Part shown: positions 7,345-15,008 of the stretch, one piece after another | How the letters are laid out: the number at the start of each line of letters is the position of its first letter | Numbering within the stretch: position 1 is the stretch's first letter | Source: Flavobacteriaceae bacterium | GTDB taxonomy: Bacteria > Bacteroidota > Bacteroidia > Flavobacteriales > Flavobacteriaceae | Reading direction: 5' to 3' | Assembly: GCA_013042825.1 (NCBI GenBank) | Contig: JABDPL010000189.1 | Location: forward strand, 1-18,460 | Length of the DNA stretch: 18,460 bases | Translations under genes and position numbers: made by a program | The notes under the pieces: model-generated | Told to the model about the DNA's origin: nothing | Seen by the model: only the letters and a program-made list of their open reading frames with translations | Database searches by the model: none

Positions 7345-7484
7345 CCCTGTGAATCATTATTTTATGGGAATTGTGACTGGAATAAGTATAGGATGTCCTC
7401 AACGCGTTAATGTTTTATTAATTACATAAATAAATTGTAACAGAGCTGCTAACTTCATGTCTTTAATGCGTAATTCCAACCTAG

Positions 7485-10151
7485 ATGAAAGCCAATCTAA
7501 CGGCATGCTGCCTGGTACTTTTTTGTATTTCCTGCATTTTTTCCCAGGAGACTGCCACGACTAAATTTGAAAAGCGCATCTATACTACAAAAGCCATCGC
7601 TGATCTCGATTCACCTGTAATCGACGGGAGACTTGATGATGCGGCCTGGGATTTGGTTGAATGGACATCAGACTATGTGGAGTTCCAGCCTGACAACGGA
7701 ACACCACCAACCGAGCAAACCAAAATGAAAATCCTGTACGACAATAAGAATCTTTATGTGGCCTACAAGTGTTACCAGCAAGACCCTTCTACTATTGAAA
7801 AGCGCATGGGCAGGCGGGATGACTTCCCGGGCGATTGGGTTGAAATAAATATCGATAGCTACAATGATGATAGAACGGCCTTTTCGTTTACGATTTCTGT
7901 CTCCGGAGTGAAGGGAGATGAATTTATATCTAATAACGGCAGTTTTGACAGCAGTTGGAATCCTATCTGGTATACCGACACCCAAATAGATGATGAAGGT
8001 TGGACAGCGGAGATACGGATTCCTTTTAGTCAATTACGCTTCGGAAATGAAGAGGAACAGGTCTGGGGATTGCAGTCTACAAGGCGTTATTTTAACAATG
8101 AGGAGCGCTCATTATGGCAACCTCTTCCACCAAATCCTCCCGGATGGGTTAGCGAATTTGGTGAATTAAGAGGCCTGATCGGCCTCAAACCTCAAAATCA
8201 ACTTGAGATTCAACCCTATACCGTAGCTCAACTTGATACCTATGAGTCGCAATTGGGAAACCCATTCCGGGACGGATCTGATTTCAATTTAACGGGTGGA
8301 TTGGATGCCAAGATCGGTATTACAAATGATCTGACAGTTGACCTCACCGTGAATCCCGATTTTGGGCAGGTCGATGCTGATCCCGGGGCTATTGCCCTGG
8401 ATGGTTTCGAGATCTTTTTTCAGGAGCGCAGGCCCTTTTTCGTAGAGAATAAAAATGTATTCGATTTCGGGGTTGGAGGGGGAGCCGATAATGTCTTTTT
8501 CTCCCGGCGCATCGGCCGGACTCCTCAGGGATTCACCAGTGCTAATTCCAGCTTGGGTGAATACGAAGATATTCCAAATTTTACAACCATATTGGGTGCT
8601 GCAAAGTTCAGTGGTAAAACGAAAAATGGTTGGGCTATCGGCCTATTAGAAAGTATAACAAACAAGGAATTTGGTGAGATAAGACTCGATGACCGACAGG
8701 ATGTCCTGGATGGACTTCCCGAATTGGGTGAACCCCGTGAAGAGTTGGTCGAACCCTTTACAAACTATCTGGTGGCACGGGCACAAAAAGATTTCAATGA
8801 CCGAAATTCGTATATCGGTGCAATTTTCACCTCGACCAATCGCAAGATTGAAGAAAATGTGAGTTTCTTGAGGAAAAATGCCTATACCGGTGGTGTCGAC
8901 TTCAAACATAATTGGAAAGATCGCAAGTACTATTTTGAAGGGAATATGATCTTTAGCAATGTTAACGGCAGTGAGGAGGCAATCGCCCTTACCCAGACTT
9001 CACTTACACATTTGTTCCAGCGCACTGATGCCGATCATGTTGAATTTGATCCTAATAGAACTTCTCTTACGGGAACTGGAGGACGATTCGAGATAGGTAA
9101 AGGCGGCGGTGGCGTCTGGCGATATAATGTAGGTGTGAATTACCGTTCTCCGGAACTGGAGTTAAACGACATCGGATTTCTTCGTCAGGCAGATTTTTAC
9201 AGGCAATATTTTAATATCAGACGTCTGTGGGTTAGACCAACCAGCTGGTTCCGTGAGGCTAGTATTGGATTTAATCAGTACACACAGTTCGATTTTGAAG
9301 GAAATTACAACAGGATACAATATGAGATCAATGGTTTTATAAATTGGAAGAACAATTGGGTTACCGAGTTTGGTGGAGCGCACAAACCCCGAATTTTTTC
9401 TAATGTAGTTTTAAGGGGTGGTCCTAGATGGCGCTGGAGTGAGGAAAATTTCTATTATATTTTTATCGGTACCGATGGCAGAAAAAAACTCAGTTTGACG
9501 CTTGGCTATGTCGATTCCCAAATGAAACAAGATAATTTTTCCTTGAATCGTTATGTTGTGCGGATGCGCTATCAGCCCTTGAACTCCCTTAGTATGTCGC
9601 TAAATTTTGAATATGAAGAAAACCCGAATAAAACCCAGTATGTTACTGAGACCGATTTTGCCGGCACACCGAGATACATATTGGGTGAAATAGATAACCA
9701 AACAATGAGCACCACTCTAAGGGTCAATTATAATATCAACCCCAACCTTACAATTCAATATTACGGACAACCGTTCATCTTTAAGGCCAAGTATAACGAT
9801 TTCAATTACGTAAACAATTCGATTGCTGAAGATCTAAATGAGCGTGTGACCCTGTATGATGATGATCAAATATCTTTTGACAGTGGTGTTTATTCGGTTG
9901 ATGAAAACCGTGATGGAAATGTAGACTACGCATTTGGGAATCCTGATTTTGCCTTTGTGCAATTCCGGTCGAATCTGGTCTTGCGTTGGGAATATATTCC
10001 GGGGTCAGAGATTTTTCTAGTCTGGTCTCAGGGAATTACAGGACTTGGTGATGTGAACAATAGTTTCGGCGACTTGATCGATAATCAACTGCTCAAACAA
10101 CAACCTGAGAATACATTTTTGATCAAAGCCACTTACAGGTTTGTGCTCTAA
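7485..10151 (+). CDS. Outer-membrane protein with CBM9-like domain and DUF5916 beta-barrel
   Basis: The protein has 888 residues. It opens with a signal peptide (MKANLTACCLVLFCISCIFS, cut near 20). A carbohydrate-binding family-9-like sandwich domain follows at about 38-230 (DSPVIDGRLDDAAWD at the start, then TKMKILYDNKNLYVAYKCY). The rest is a long DUF5916 region, with the recognisable stretch VNPDFGQVDADPGAIALDGF near 287-306 and FFQERRPFFVEN following. The remainder alternates aromatic-rich strands and ends TYRFVL, a typical outer-membrane barrel terminus. The family is common in Bacteroidota and other Gram-negatives; its ligand and function are not established. The cysteines in the signal region could also suggest a lipoprotein, but no good lipobox followed by a Gly/Ser tether is seen. 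It diverges from rplM and converges on polA with only 33 bases between stops. No convincing promoter box was found in the 190-base upstream gap. Confidence 0.85.
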   Translation: MKANLTACCLVLFCISCIFSQETATTKFEKRIYTTKAIADLDSPVIDGRLDDAAWDLVEWTSDYVEFQPDNGTPPTEQTKMKILYDNKNLYVAYKCYQQDPSTIEKRMGRRDDFPGDWVEINIDSYNDDRTAFSFTISVSGVKGDEFISNNGSFDSSWNPIWYTDTQIDDEGWTAEIRIPFSQLRFGNEEEQVWGLQSTRRYFNNEERSLWQPLPPNPPGWVSEFGELRGLIGLKPQNQLEIQPYTVAQLDTYESQLGNPFRDGSDFNLTGGLDAKIGITNDLTVDLTVNPDFGQVDADPGAIALDGFEIFFQERRPFFVENKNVFDFGVGGGADNVFFSRRIGRTPQGFTSANSSLGEYEDIPNFTTILGAAKFSGKTKNGWAIGLLESITNKEFGEIRLDDRQDVLDGLPELGEPREELVEPFTNYLVARAQKDFNDRNSYIGAIFTSTNRKIEENVSFLRKNAYTGGVDFKHNWKDRKYYFEGNMIFSNVNGSEEAIALTQTSLTHLFQRTDADHVEFDPNRTSLTGTGGRFEIGKGGGGVWRYNVGVNYRSPELELNDIGFLRQADFYRQYFNIRRLWVRPTSWFREASIGFNQYTQFDFEGNYNRIQYEINGFINWKNNWVTEFGGAHKPRIFSNVVLRGGPRWRWSEENFYYIFIGTDGRKKLSLTLGYVDSQMKQDNFSLNRYVVRMRYQPLNSLSMSLNFEYEENPNKTQYVTETDFAGTPRYILGEIDNQTMSTTLRVNYNINPNLTIQYYGQPFIFKAKYNDFNYVNNSIAEDLNERVTLYDDDQISFDSGVYSVDENRDGNVDYAFGNPDFAFVQFRSNLVLRWEYIPGSEIFLVWSQGITGLGDVNNSFGDLIDNQLLKQQPENTFLIKATYRFVL

Positions 10152-10184
10152 CTAGAAAAATTCAGTTCAGACAGCATCAAAAGA

Positions 10185-13028
10185 CTAATGCGCCTCCAGC
10201 CAGTTATCGCCCAGGCCGATATCAACTATCAGCGGGACTGCAAGGTCATAAGCCGATTCCATTTCCGATTTTATCATCTGCTGAACCGAATCCAGTTCAC
10301 CTTTAAAAGCATCAAAAACCAATTCATCATGCACTTGCAAAAGCATTTTTGTCTTGAAAGACCCCGAAGATAATTTTTCATGAATATTGATCATGGCAAT
10401 TTTAATGATATCGGCTGCACTACCCTGAATAGGTGCATTTATGGCGTTGCGTTCCGCTCCGCCGCGAACCACGGCATTTCTTGAATTGATATCTTTCAGG
10501 TAGCGCCTGCGTCCGAGGACGGTTTGCACATAGCCGTTATCCCTGGCAAAATCCACTTGATTACTGATGTATGACTTTAGTTTGGGATAGGTTCTGAAAT
10601 AGGTATCGATCAGTTCTTTAGCCTCCTTACGAGAAAGGTCGGTCTGATTGCTTAGCCCGAAAGCTGACACACCATAGATAATTCCAAAATTCACAGTCTT
10701 TGCATTTGCCCGCTGCGCTCTTGTAACTTCTTCAAGCGGGACTCCAAATACTTTAGCCGCAGTCGAGGCATGGATATCTTCGCCTCTTTTGAATGCCTCT
10801 ATCATATTTTCCTCTTCGCTCAAGGCGGCTATTATCCGCAGTTCTATCTGTGAATAATCCGCAGCGAGAAGGGTATATTCCGAATTTCTGGGAATGAAAG
10901 CCTTTCTCACCAGTCGTCCCCTTTCAGTCCGTATGGGGATATTTTGAAGATTAGGATTATTACTGCTCAAACGCCCGGTAGCCGCAACGGTTTGCATATA
11001 ATCGGTATGCACATGCCCGGTTTCTTTCAGGACCTGGTTCGGAAGGGCGTCTACATAGGTGCTTTTGAGTTTCGATAGTCCGCGATAATCTAAAATATCC
11101 TGGATGATCTCATGTTCTTTTGAAAGGGTTCTCAGCACATCCTCAGCTGTTGAATATTGACCGGTCTTGGTTTTCTTCGGTTTATCGACCAGCCTCATCT
11201 TTTCAAAGAGGATAACCCCGAGCTGGCGTGGGGAAGCAATATTGAATTCTTCACCGGCCTTCTCATATATCTTTAATTCGAGCGAGCGAATATCGTCAAC
11301 CAATTCATCAGATAAGGAATTCAGAAAATCCTCATCCAGGTTTATACCTTCCAGTTCCATATCCGCTAATACGCGAAGCAGGGGTACTTCAATTTTTTCG
11401 AATAACTCCTTGGTATTGGCTTCCAGCAATTCTTTTTGAAAATGTTGCTTTAATTGAAGCGTGATGTCTGCATCTTCCACAGCATATTCGGTCTGTTCAT
11501 CCAGGGGAACATCCCGCATCGATTTCTGGTTCTTACCCTTTTTACCGATAAGCGATTCAATCGAGATGGGGGTATAATTGAGATATGCTTCCGATAACAC
11601 ATCCATATTATGTCGCATATCGGGATTTATAAGATAATGGGCCAGCATGGTATCGAATAGCGGCCCCCGCACATCGATTTCGTATTTCCGAAGGACTTTT
11701 ATATCATATTTTAAATTCTGGCCGATCTTCTCGATATCGGGACTATCAAAAAAAGGTTTGATCTTATCCAGCAACGATTTGACTTCGGATTTCCCTTCGG
11801 GGATTGGTAAATAATAGCCCTTACTGGCTTCCCAGGAGAAGGCAATACCAACGAGTTCGGCTGTAATAGGATCTAGCCCTGTGGTTTCGGTATCGAAACA
11901 GACCGATTTCTGTTGCATCAGCTTTTCCATAAAAAGATCAAAGGCAAGCTCCGTATTGACAAACTGATAAAAATGATGTGTGGTCAGGGCTGTTCGCCTT
12001 TCTGTAAAGCTTGATTGTTCCTGCGATTCATCGGCATCCTCAGCCCCAAATAAGGAAAACTGTCCGGCTCCGGCCTGTTTAAACGATTTGGTGCTCTGTG
12101 TAGATTTTGAAGGTTTATCGGCAGTGGCAGAAGTCTGACCTCCGTTTGTGGCAAAGGTCTTGATCAGGTTCTCGGTCAAACGTCTGAATTCCAACTCCTG
12201 AAAAATTTCTTTAACAGCGTCGATATTCGGAGAATTCAATTCAAAATCTGTTTCGTCGAATTCTACCGGTACATCGGTCATGATTCGAGCCAGTTTTTTT
12301 GATAATATCCCGATTTCAGCATTAGCCTCGACCTTTTCTTTCATTTTCCCTTTTAACTCGTGGGTGTTGGCCAGTAAATTTTCAAGGCTGCCATATTGGG
12401 CCAGGAATTTTTTCGCGGTCTTGTCTCCAACTCCGGGCAATCCGGGAATATTATCAACTGCATCACCTTTCATGCCGAGAAAATCAACAACCTGTTCCGG
12501 ATGCTCGATCTCGAAATTATCCTGAACCTCTTTGACACCCCAGGTGTCATACCCGCCTCTGAATCCGGGTTTATACATAAATATGTTATCAGAAACCAAC
12601 TGTGCAAAGTCCTTGTCAGGAGTTACCATAAAGGTTTGATAGCCCTGCTTTTCAGCTTGTTTGGCCAGGGTACCGATCACATCATCTGCTTCATAGCCTT
12701 CCTTTACCATTATCGGGATATGCATGGCCTCAAGAATGCGTTTGATATAAGGAACTGCTATACGGATGGCCTCAGGGGTTTCGTCCCGGTTGGCCTTGTA
12801 CTCTGGGAACATTTCAGTTCTCGCAACACTGCCGCCCTGGTCGAAACATACAGCCAGGTGATCGGGCCTCTCCCGTTTGATCACATCCAGAAGTGAATTG
12901 GTAAAACCCATAATTGCCGAGGTGTCCATCCCCTTGGAGTTGATTCTTGGGTTTTTTATAAAGGCATAATATCCCCTGAAAATCAAAGCGTATGCATCTA
13001 GTAAAAACAATCTTTTGGGCTGGGCCAT
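10185..13028 (-). CDS. polA: DNA polymerase I, with both exonuclease domains
   Basis: PolA fills gaps and removes RNA primers during lagging-strand synthesis and repair. From the ATG at 13026-13028 the product has 947 residues and starts MAQPKRLFLLDAYALIFRGY. The 5' nuclease domain (about 1-290) has Asp11, GYEADD (111-116), the DKD triad (138-140) and GMKGDAVDNIPGLPGVGDKTA (185-205). A Ser/Thr/Gln-rich linker (about 294-350) follows. The 3'-5' exonuclease appears active: DTETTGLD (379-386), Asp442 in NLKYD, and Tyr515/Asp519. The polymerase domain has motif A DYSQIELR (724-731), motif B RANAKTVNFGIIYG (773-786, with Phe781 at the sugar-selecting position) and motif C VHDELVF (899-905). The linker carries QFSLF (323-327), resembling a sliding-clamp-binding pentapeptide. 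An in-frame ATG at 13085 would add 19 residues but lies upstream of the likely transcription start. Confidence 0.97.
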   Translation of the reverse strand: MAQPKRLFLLDAYALIFRGYYAFIKNPRINSKGMDTSAIMGFTNSLLDVIKRERPDHLAVCFDQGGSVARTEMFPEYKANRDETPEAIRIAVPYIKRILEAMHIPIMVKEGYEADDVIGTLAKQAEKQGYQTFMVTPDKDFAQLVSDNIFMYKPGFRGGYDTWGVKEVQDNFEIEHPEQVVDFLGMKGDAVDNIPGLPGVGDKTAKKFLAQYGSLENLLANTHELKGKMKEKVEANAEIGILSKKLARIMTDVPVEFDETDFELNSPNIDAVKEIFQELEFRRLTENLIKTFATNGGQTSATADKPSKSTQSTKSFKQAGAGQFSLFGAEDADESQEQSSFTERRTALTTHHFYQFVNTELAFDLFMEKLMQQKSVCFDTETTGLDPITAELVGIAFSWEASKGYYLPIPEGKSEVKSLLDKIKPFFDSPDIEKIGQNLKYDIKVLRKYEIDVRGPLFDTMLAHYLINPDMRHNMDVLSEAYLNYTPISIESLIGKKGKNQKSMRDVPLDEQTEYAVEDADITLQLKQHFQKELLEANTKELFEKIEVPLLRVLADMELEGINLDEDFLNSLSDELVDDIRSLELKIYEKAGEEFNIASPRQLGVILFEKMRLVDKPKKTKTGQYSTAEDVLRTLSKEHEIIQDILDYRGLSKLKSTYVDALPNQVLKETGHVHTDYMQTVAATGRLSSNNPNLQNIPIRTERGRLVRKAFIPRNSEYTLLAADYSQIELRIIAALSEEENMIEAFKRGEDIHASTAAKVFGVPLEEVTRAQRANAKTVNFGIIYGVSAFGLSNQTDLSRKEAKELIDTYFRTYPKLKSYISNQVDFARDNGYVQTVLGRRRYLKDINSRNAVVRGGAERNAINAPIQGSAADIIKIAMINIHEKLSSGSFKTKMLLQVHDELVFDAFKGELDSVQQMIKSEMESAYDLAVPLIVDIGLGDNWLEAH

Positions 13029-13057
13029 AGTGCGGTGATTATAGTTCATAAATCTAC

Positions 13058-13085
13058 GAAACTTATGTATGCATTTGAAATGCAA
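13058..13085 (-). promoter_or_regulatory. Candidate polA promoter with internal palindrome
   Basis: On the minus strand TTG (13085-13083), a 17-base spacer and TAAGTTTC (13065-13058) match TTG-N17-TAnnTTTG in all but the last base. The spacer holds a perfect 15-base palindrome, TGCATTT-G-AAATGCA (13070-13084). On the opposite strand TAATTTTC at 13090-13097 is a near-match that could serve iaaA, but it has no good -33 partner. Both genes share this 90-base divergent region. Confidence 0.4.
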
Positions 13086-13118
13086 TTCGTAATTTTCGGA
13101 ATTGATTAGAATCTTTAG

Positions 13119-14048
13119 ATGAGCAAATTTTCGTTAGCCGTTCATGGCGGTGCAGGAACCCTGGTCAAGGGAATGATGACTCCTGAACTCGAGGTGCAAT
13201 ACAGAGATGCGTTGAAAGCAGCATTGGATGTTGGCGTTGATGTTCTGAAAAATGGAGGCACTGCTATTGATGCTGTGGAATTGGCGGTAGTGTCGCTTGA
13301 GGATTCTCATCTTTTCAACGCAGGGAAAGGGAGTGTTTTTACTGCTGAAGGCAAGCATGAAATGGATGCTAGTATCATGGATGGCAGCAATCTTGAAGCA
13401 GGAGCTGCATCCCTGCTGGCCGGCATTAAAAATCCTGTAAGCCTTGCACGTGAGATAATGGACAACAGCGATCATGTATTCCTGGCCGGAGATGGTGCTA
13501 TTGAATTTGCTAAACTCAGGGCGGTTGAGATCAAGGATGACGACTATTTCTTTGATCGTTTCCGATTTGAACAATGGCAGGAAATCAAAGATTCCGACAC
13601 CTTTCAACTCGATCATTCATTAAAGAAGGATTCTAAATTCGGAACCGTTGGAGCTGTGGCATGCGACCAAAATGGAAATTTAGCTGCGGCAACATCAACT
13701 GGTGGGATGACCAACAAAAGGTTTGGCAGGATAGGTGATAGTCCTGTTATTGGAGCGGGTACCTACGCAAACAATAAAACATGTGCTGTGTCTTGTACGG
13801 GTAGTGGCGAATTCTTTATAAGAGGAGTTGTGGCCTATGACGTGTCTTGTCTGATGGAGTATAAGGGCTTCAGTCTTCAGGAAGCAGCTGAAGAGGTGAT
13901 TCATCAACGCTTAAAGGGGATAAACGGTGATGGTGGATTGATCGCATGTGATAGTTTCGGCAACATAGCTATGCCTTTTAATACTGAAGGGATGTATCGG
14001 GCTTCATACGACAATTCCGGCAAAGAATCCATCGCTATCTACTCCTGA
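13119..14048 (+). CDS. iaaA: Isoaspartyl peptidase / beta-aspartyl dipeptidase (Ntn-hydrolase, plant-type asparaginase family)
   Basis: This enzyme hydrolyses beta-aspartyl peptides and, in many members, L-asparagine. Beside cphA and cphB its likely substrate is beta-Asp-Arg, the dipeptide released from cyanophycin, giving free Asp and Arg. The 309-residue protein starts MSKFSLAVHGGAGTL with the family's HGGAG. NAGKGSVFTAEGKHEMDASI lies at 67-86. The self-cleavage site is FGTVGAVA (174-181), predicting Thr176 as the new N-terminal nucleophile of the beta subunit. The substrate-loop block STGGMTNKRFGRIGDSP (193-209) and CTGSGE (226-231) follow. No signal peptide is seen, so it should act in the cytoplasm. 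Its stop codon directly abuts that of cphB on the other strand. Function as a family member is secure; the cyanophycin role is inferred from context. Confidence 0.93.
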   Translation: MSKFSLAVHGGAGTLVKGMMTPELEVQYRDALKAALDVGVDVLKNGGTAIDAVELAVVSLEDSHLFNAGKGSVFTAEGKHEMDASIMDGSNLEAGAASLLAGIKNPVSLAREIMDNSDHVFLAGDGAIEFAKLRAVEIKDDDYFFDRFRFEQWQEIKDSDTFQLDHSLKKDSKFGTVGAVACDQNGNLAAATSTGGMTNKRFGRIGDSPVIGAGTYANNKTCAVSCTGSGEFFIRGVVAYDVSCLMEYKGFSLQEAAEEVIHQRLKGINGDGGLIACDSFGNIAMPFNTEGMYRASYDNSGKESIAIYS

Positions 14049-14912
14049 TTACAGGAACGGAGCTTCTATTGGCAGTACGGTTACCTTTCGTTTTCTGATA
14101 TTAAACCGATCACTATTTGACAACACATGTACTTTAAGGTTTACCATTGTCATCGGGGTGCCCTCCGGAAGCACTTCTTCATTGTTATGAGTGAGGTCAT
14201 TCCCGTCGAATACGATAACCATTCCGGAGCCAATTACAGTACATTCGTCTCCGTTTTTAATAACCATACCTGTATCTTCGGAAAGTCCGAAACCTATTTT
14301 ACTCGGAAATTTTGCAACGGCTTCCGACTGTCTTCCAAATCGACCGCGCATAATAAAATGAGTGTCGATCATGACTTCGGGAAGAAATCCTAATCCTTTG
14401 GTCATCCTGACGGTACCTTTGAAGAAAGCCTCGGTACTGCTGCCACCCGCAATCATTTCTGAAGCCATTGCCATAGCTCCTGCACTGGTTCCAGCCAGGA
14501 CGAATTTTTCATCGTTTATAATACGATCCATAAGAAGGTCGTGCAGGTCTGTTCCACCTATTTTTTCGGTGATCTTGGATTGATTCCCTCCGGTGAACAT
14601 GATACAATTGGCTTGTTTTACCAGTTCTATGGAAATCTTTTTATCAGAATCTTTTCTGGTCTTGATATTCAAGACTTTGACATTTTCAACGCCTAGTTTA
14701 TTGAAGGCTTTTATATAAATCTGTGAGAGTTCTATCGGGATACTGGAGGCGGCTGGAATAACCAACACTTTTGCATTTTTACCACCCGATTCTCTTACAA
14801 CATGATAGAGAATGTCCTCTTCAATAAATTCTAGTGAGTGCGCTTCATCCTGATCCTGTCCTTTTTTCTCATTTCCTCCAATTGGGATAAGGGTGCCTTT
14901 TAATTGGTGCAT
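14049..14912 (-). CDS. cphB: Cyanophycinase, intracellular type
   Basis: Cyanophycinase is a serine-type peptidase (S51-like, alpha/beta fold) that cuts cyanophycin from the chain end into beta-Asp-Arg dipeptides. The 287-residue product has the nucleophile elbow GTSAG (141-145), predicting Ser143. MFTGGNQSKI (105-114) is the family's GGNQ motif, and DTHFIMRGRFGR (183-194) is the conserved Asp-x-His-Phe block with arginines that hold the substrate. GLSEDTGMVI (209-218) is also typical. There is no signal peptide, which argues for mobilising an internal store, unlike secreted CphE enzymes that attack polymer from other cells. It converges with iaaA at zero spacing and diverges from cphA across 96 bases. 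A perfect -7 box sits 29 bases upstream. Confidence 0.95.
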   Translation of the reverse strand: MHQLKGTLIPIGGNEKKGQDQDEAHSLEFIEEDILYHVVRESGGKNAKVLVIPAASSIPIELSQIYIKAFNKLGVENVKVLNIKTRKDSDKKISIELVKQANCIMFTGGNQSKITEKIGGTDLHDLLMDRIINDEKFVLAGTSAGAMAMASEMIAGGSSTEAFFKGTVRMTKGLGFLPEVMIDTHFIMRGRFGRQSEAVAKFPSKIGFGLSEDTGMVIKNGDECTVIGSGMVIVFDGNDLTHNNEEVLPEGTPMTMVNLKVHVLSNSDRFNIRKRKVTVLPIEAPFL

Positions 14913-14940
14913 AATGACTTTGAATGTCTGTGATACAGCG

Positions 14941-14948
14941 CAAAATTA
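14941..14948 (-). promoter_or_regulatory. Candidate -7 promoter box of cphB
   Basis: The minus strand reads TAATTTTG, an exact TAnnTTTG match, placing the start about 22 bases before the cphB ATG. No TTG is seen at the -33 spacing, so activation by a regulator or a chance match are both possible. Confidence 0.45.
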
Positions 14949-14972
14949 AACTATTTTTCTGGGGAATTTATA

Positions 14973-14980
14973 TATCTTTA
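14973..14980 (+). promoter_or_regulatory. Weak candidate -7 promoter box of cphA
   Basis: TATCTTTA differs from TAnnTTTG only in the last base and lies 28 bases before the cphA ATG, within the cphB-cphA divergent region. No -33 TTG is found at the right distance. Confidence 0.3.
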
Positions 14981-15008
14981 TGATCTTTCACTTCAAAAAC
15001 CACCCGAT

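Noticed and set aside
10152..10184. Terminator between the DUF5916-type gene and polA
   Set aside because: The 33-base gap has no stem of useful length and no U-run on either strand.
12396..12896. 166-codon plus-strand open frame opposite polA
   Set aside because: It lies wholly inside the intact 5' nuclease part of polA on the other strand and its translation has no recognisable pattern; it is a shadow of polA.
13134..13616. 160-codon minus-strand open frame opposite iaaA
   Set aside because: It is fully covered by conserved iaaA motifs on the plus strand and has no independent start signal.
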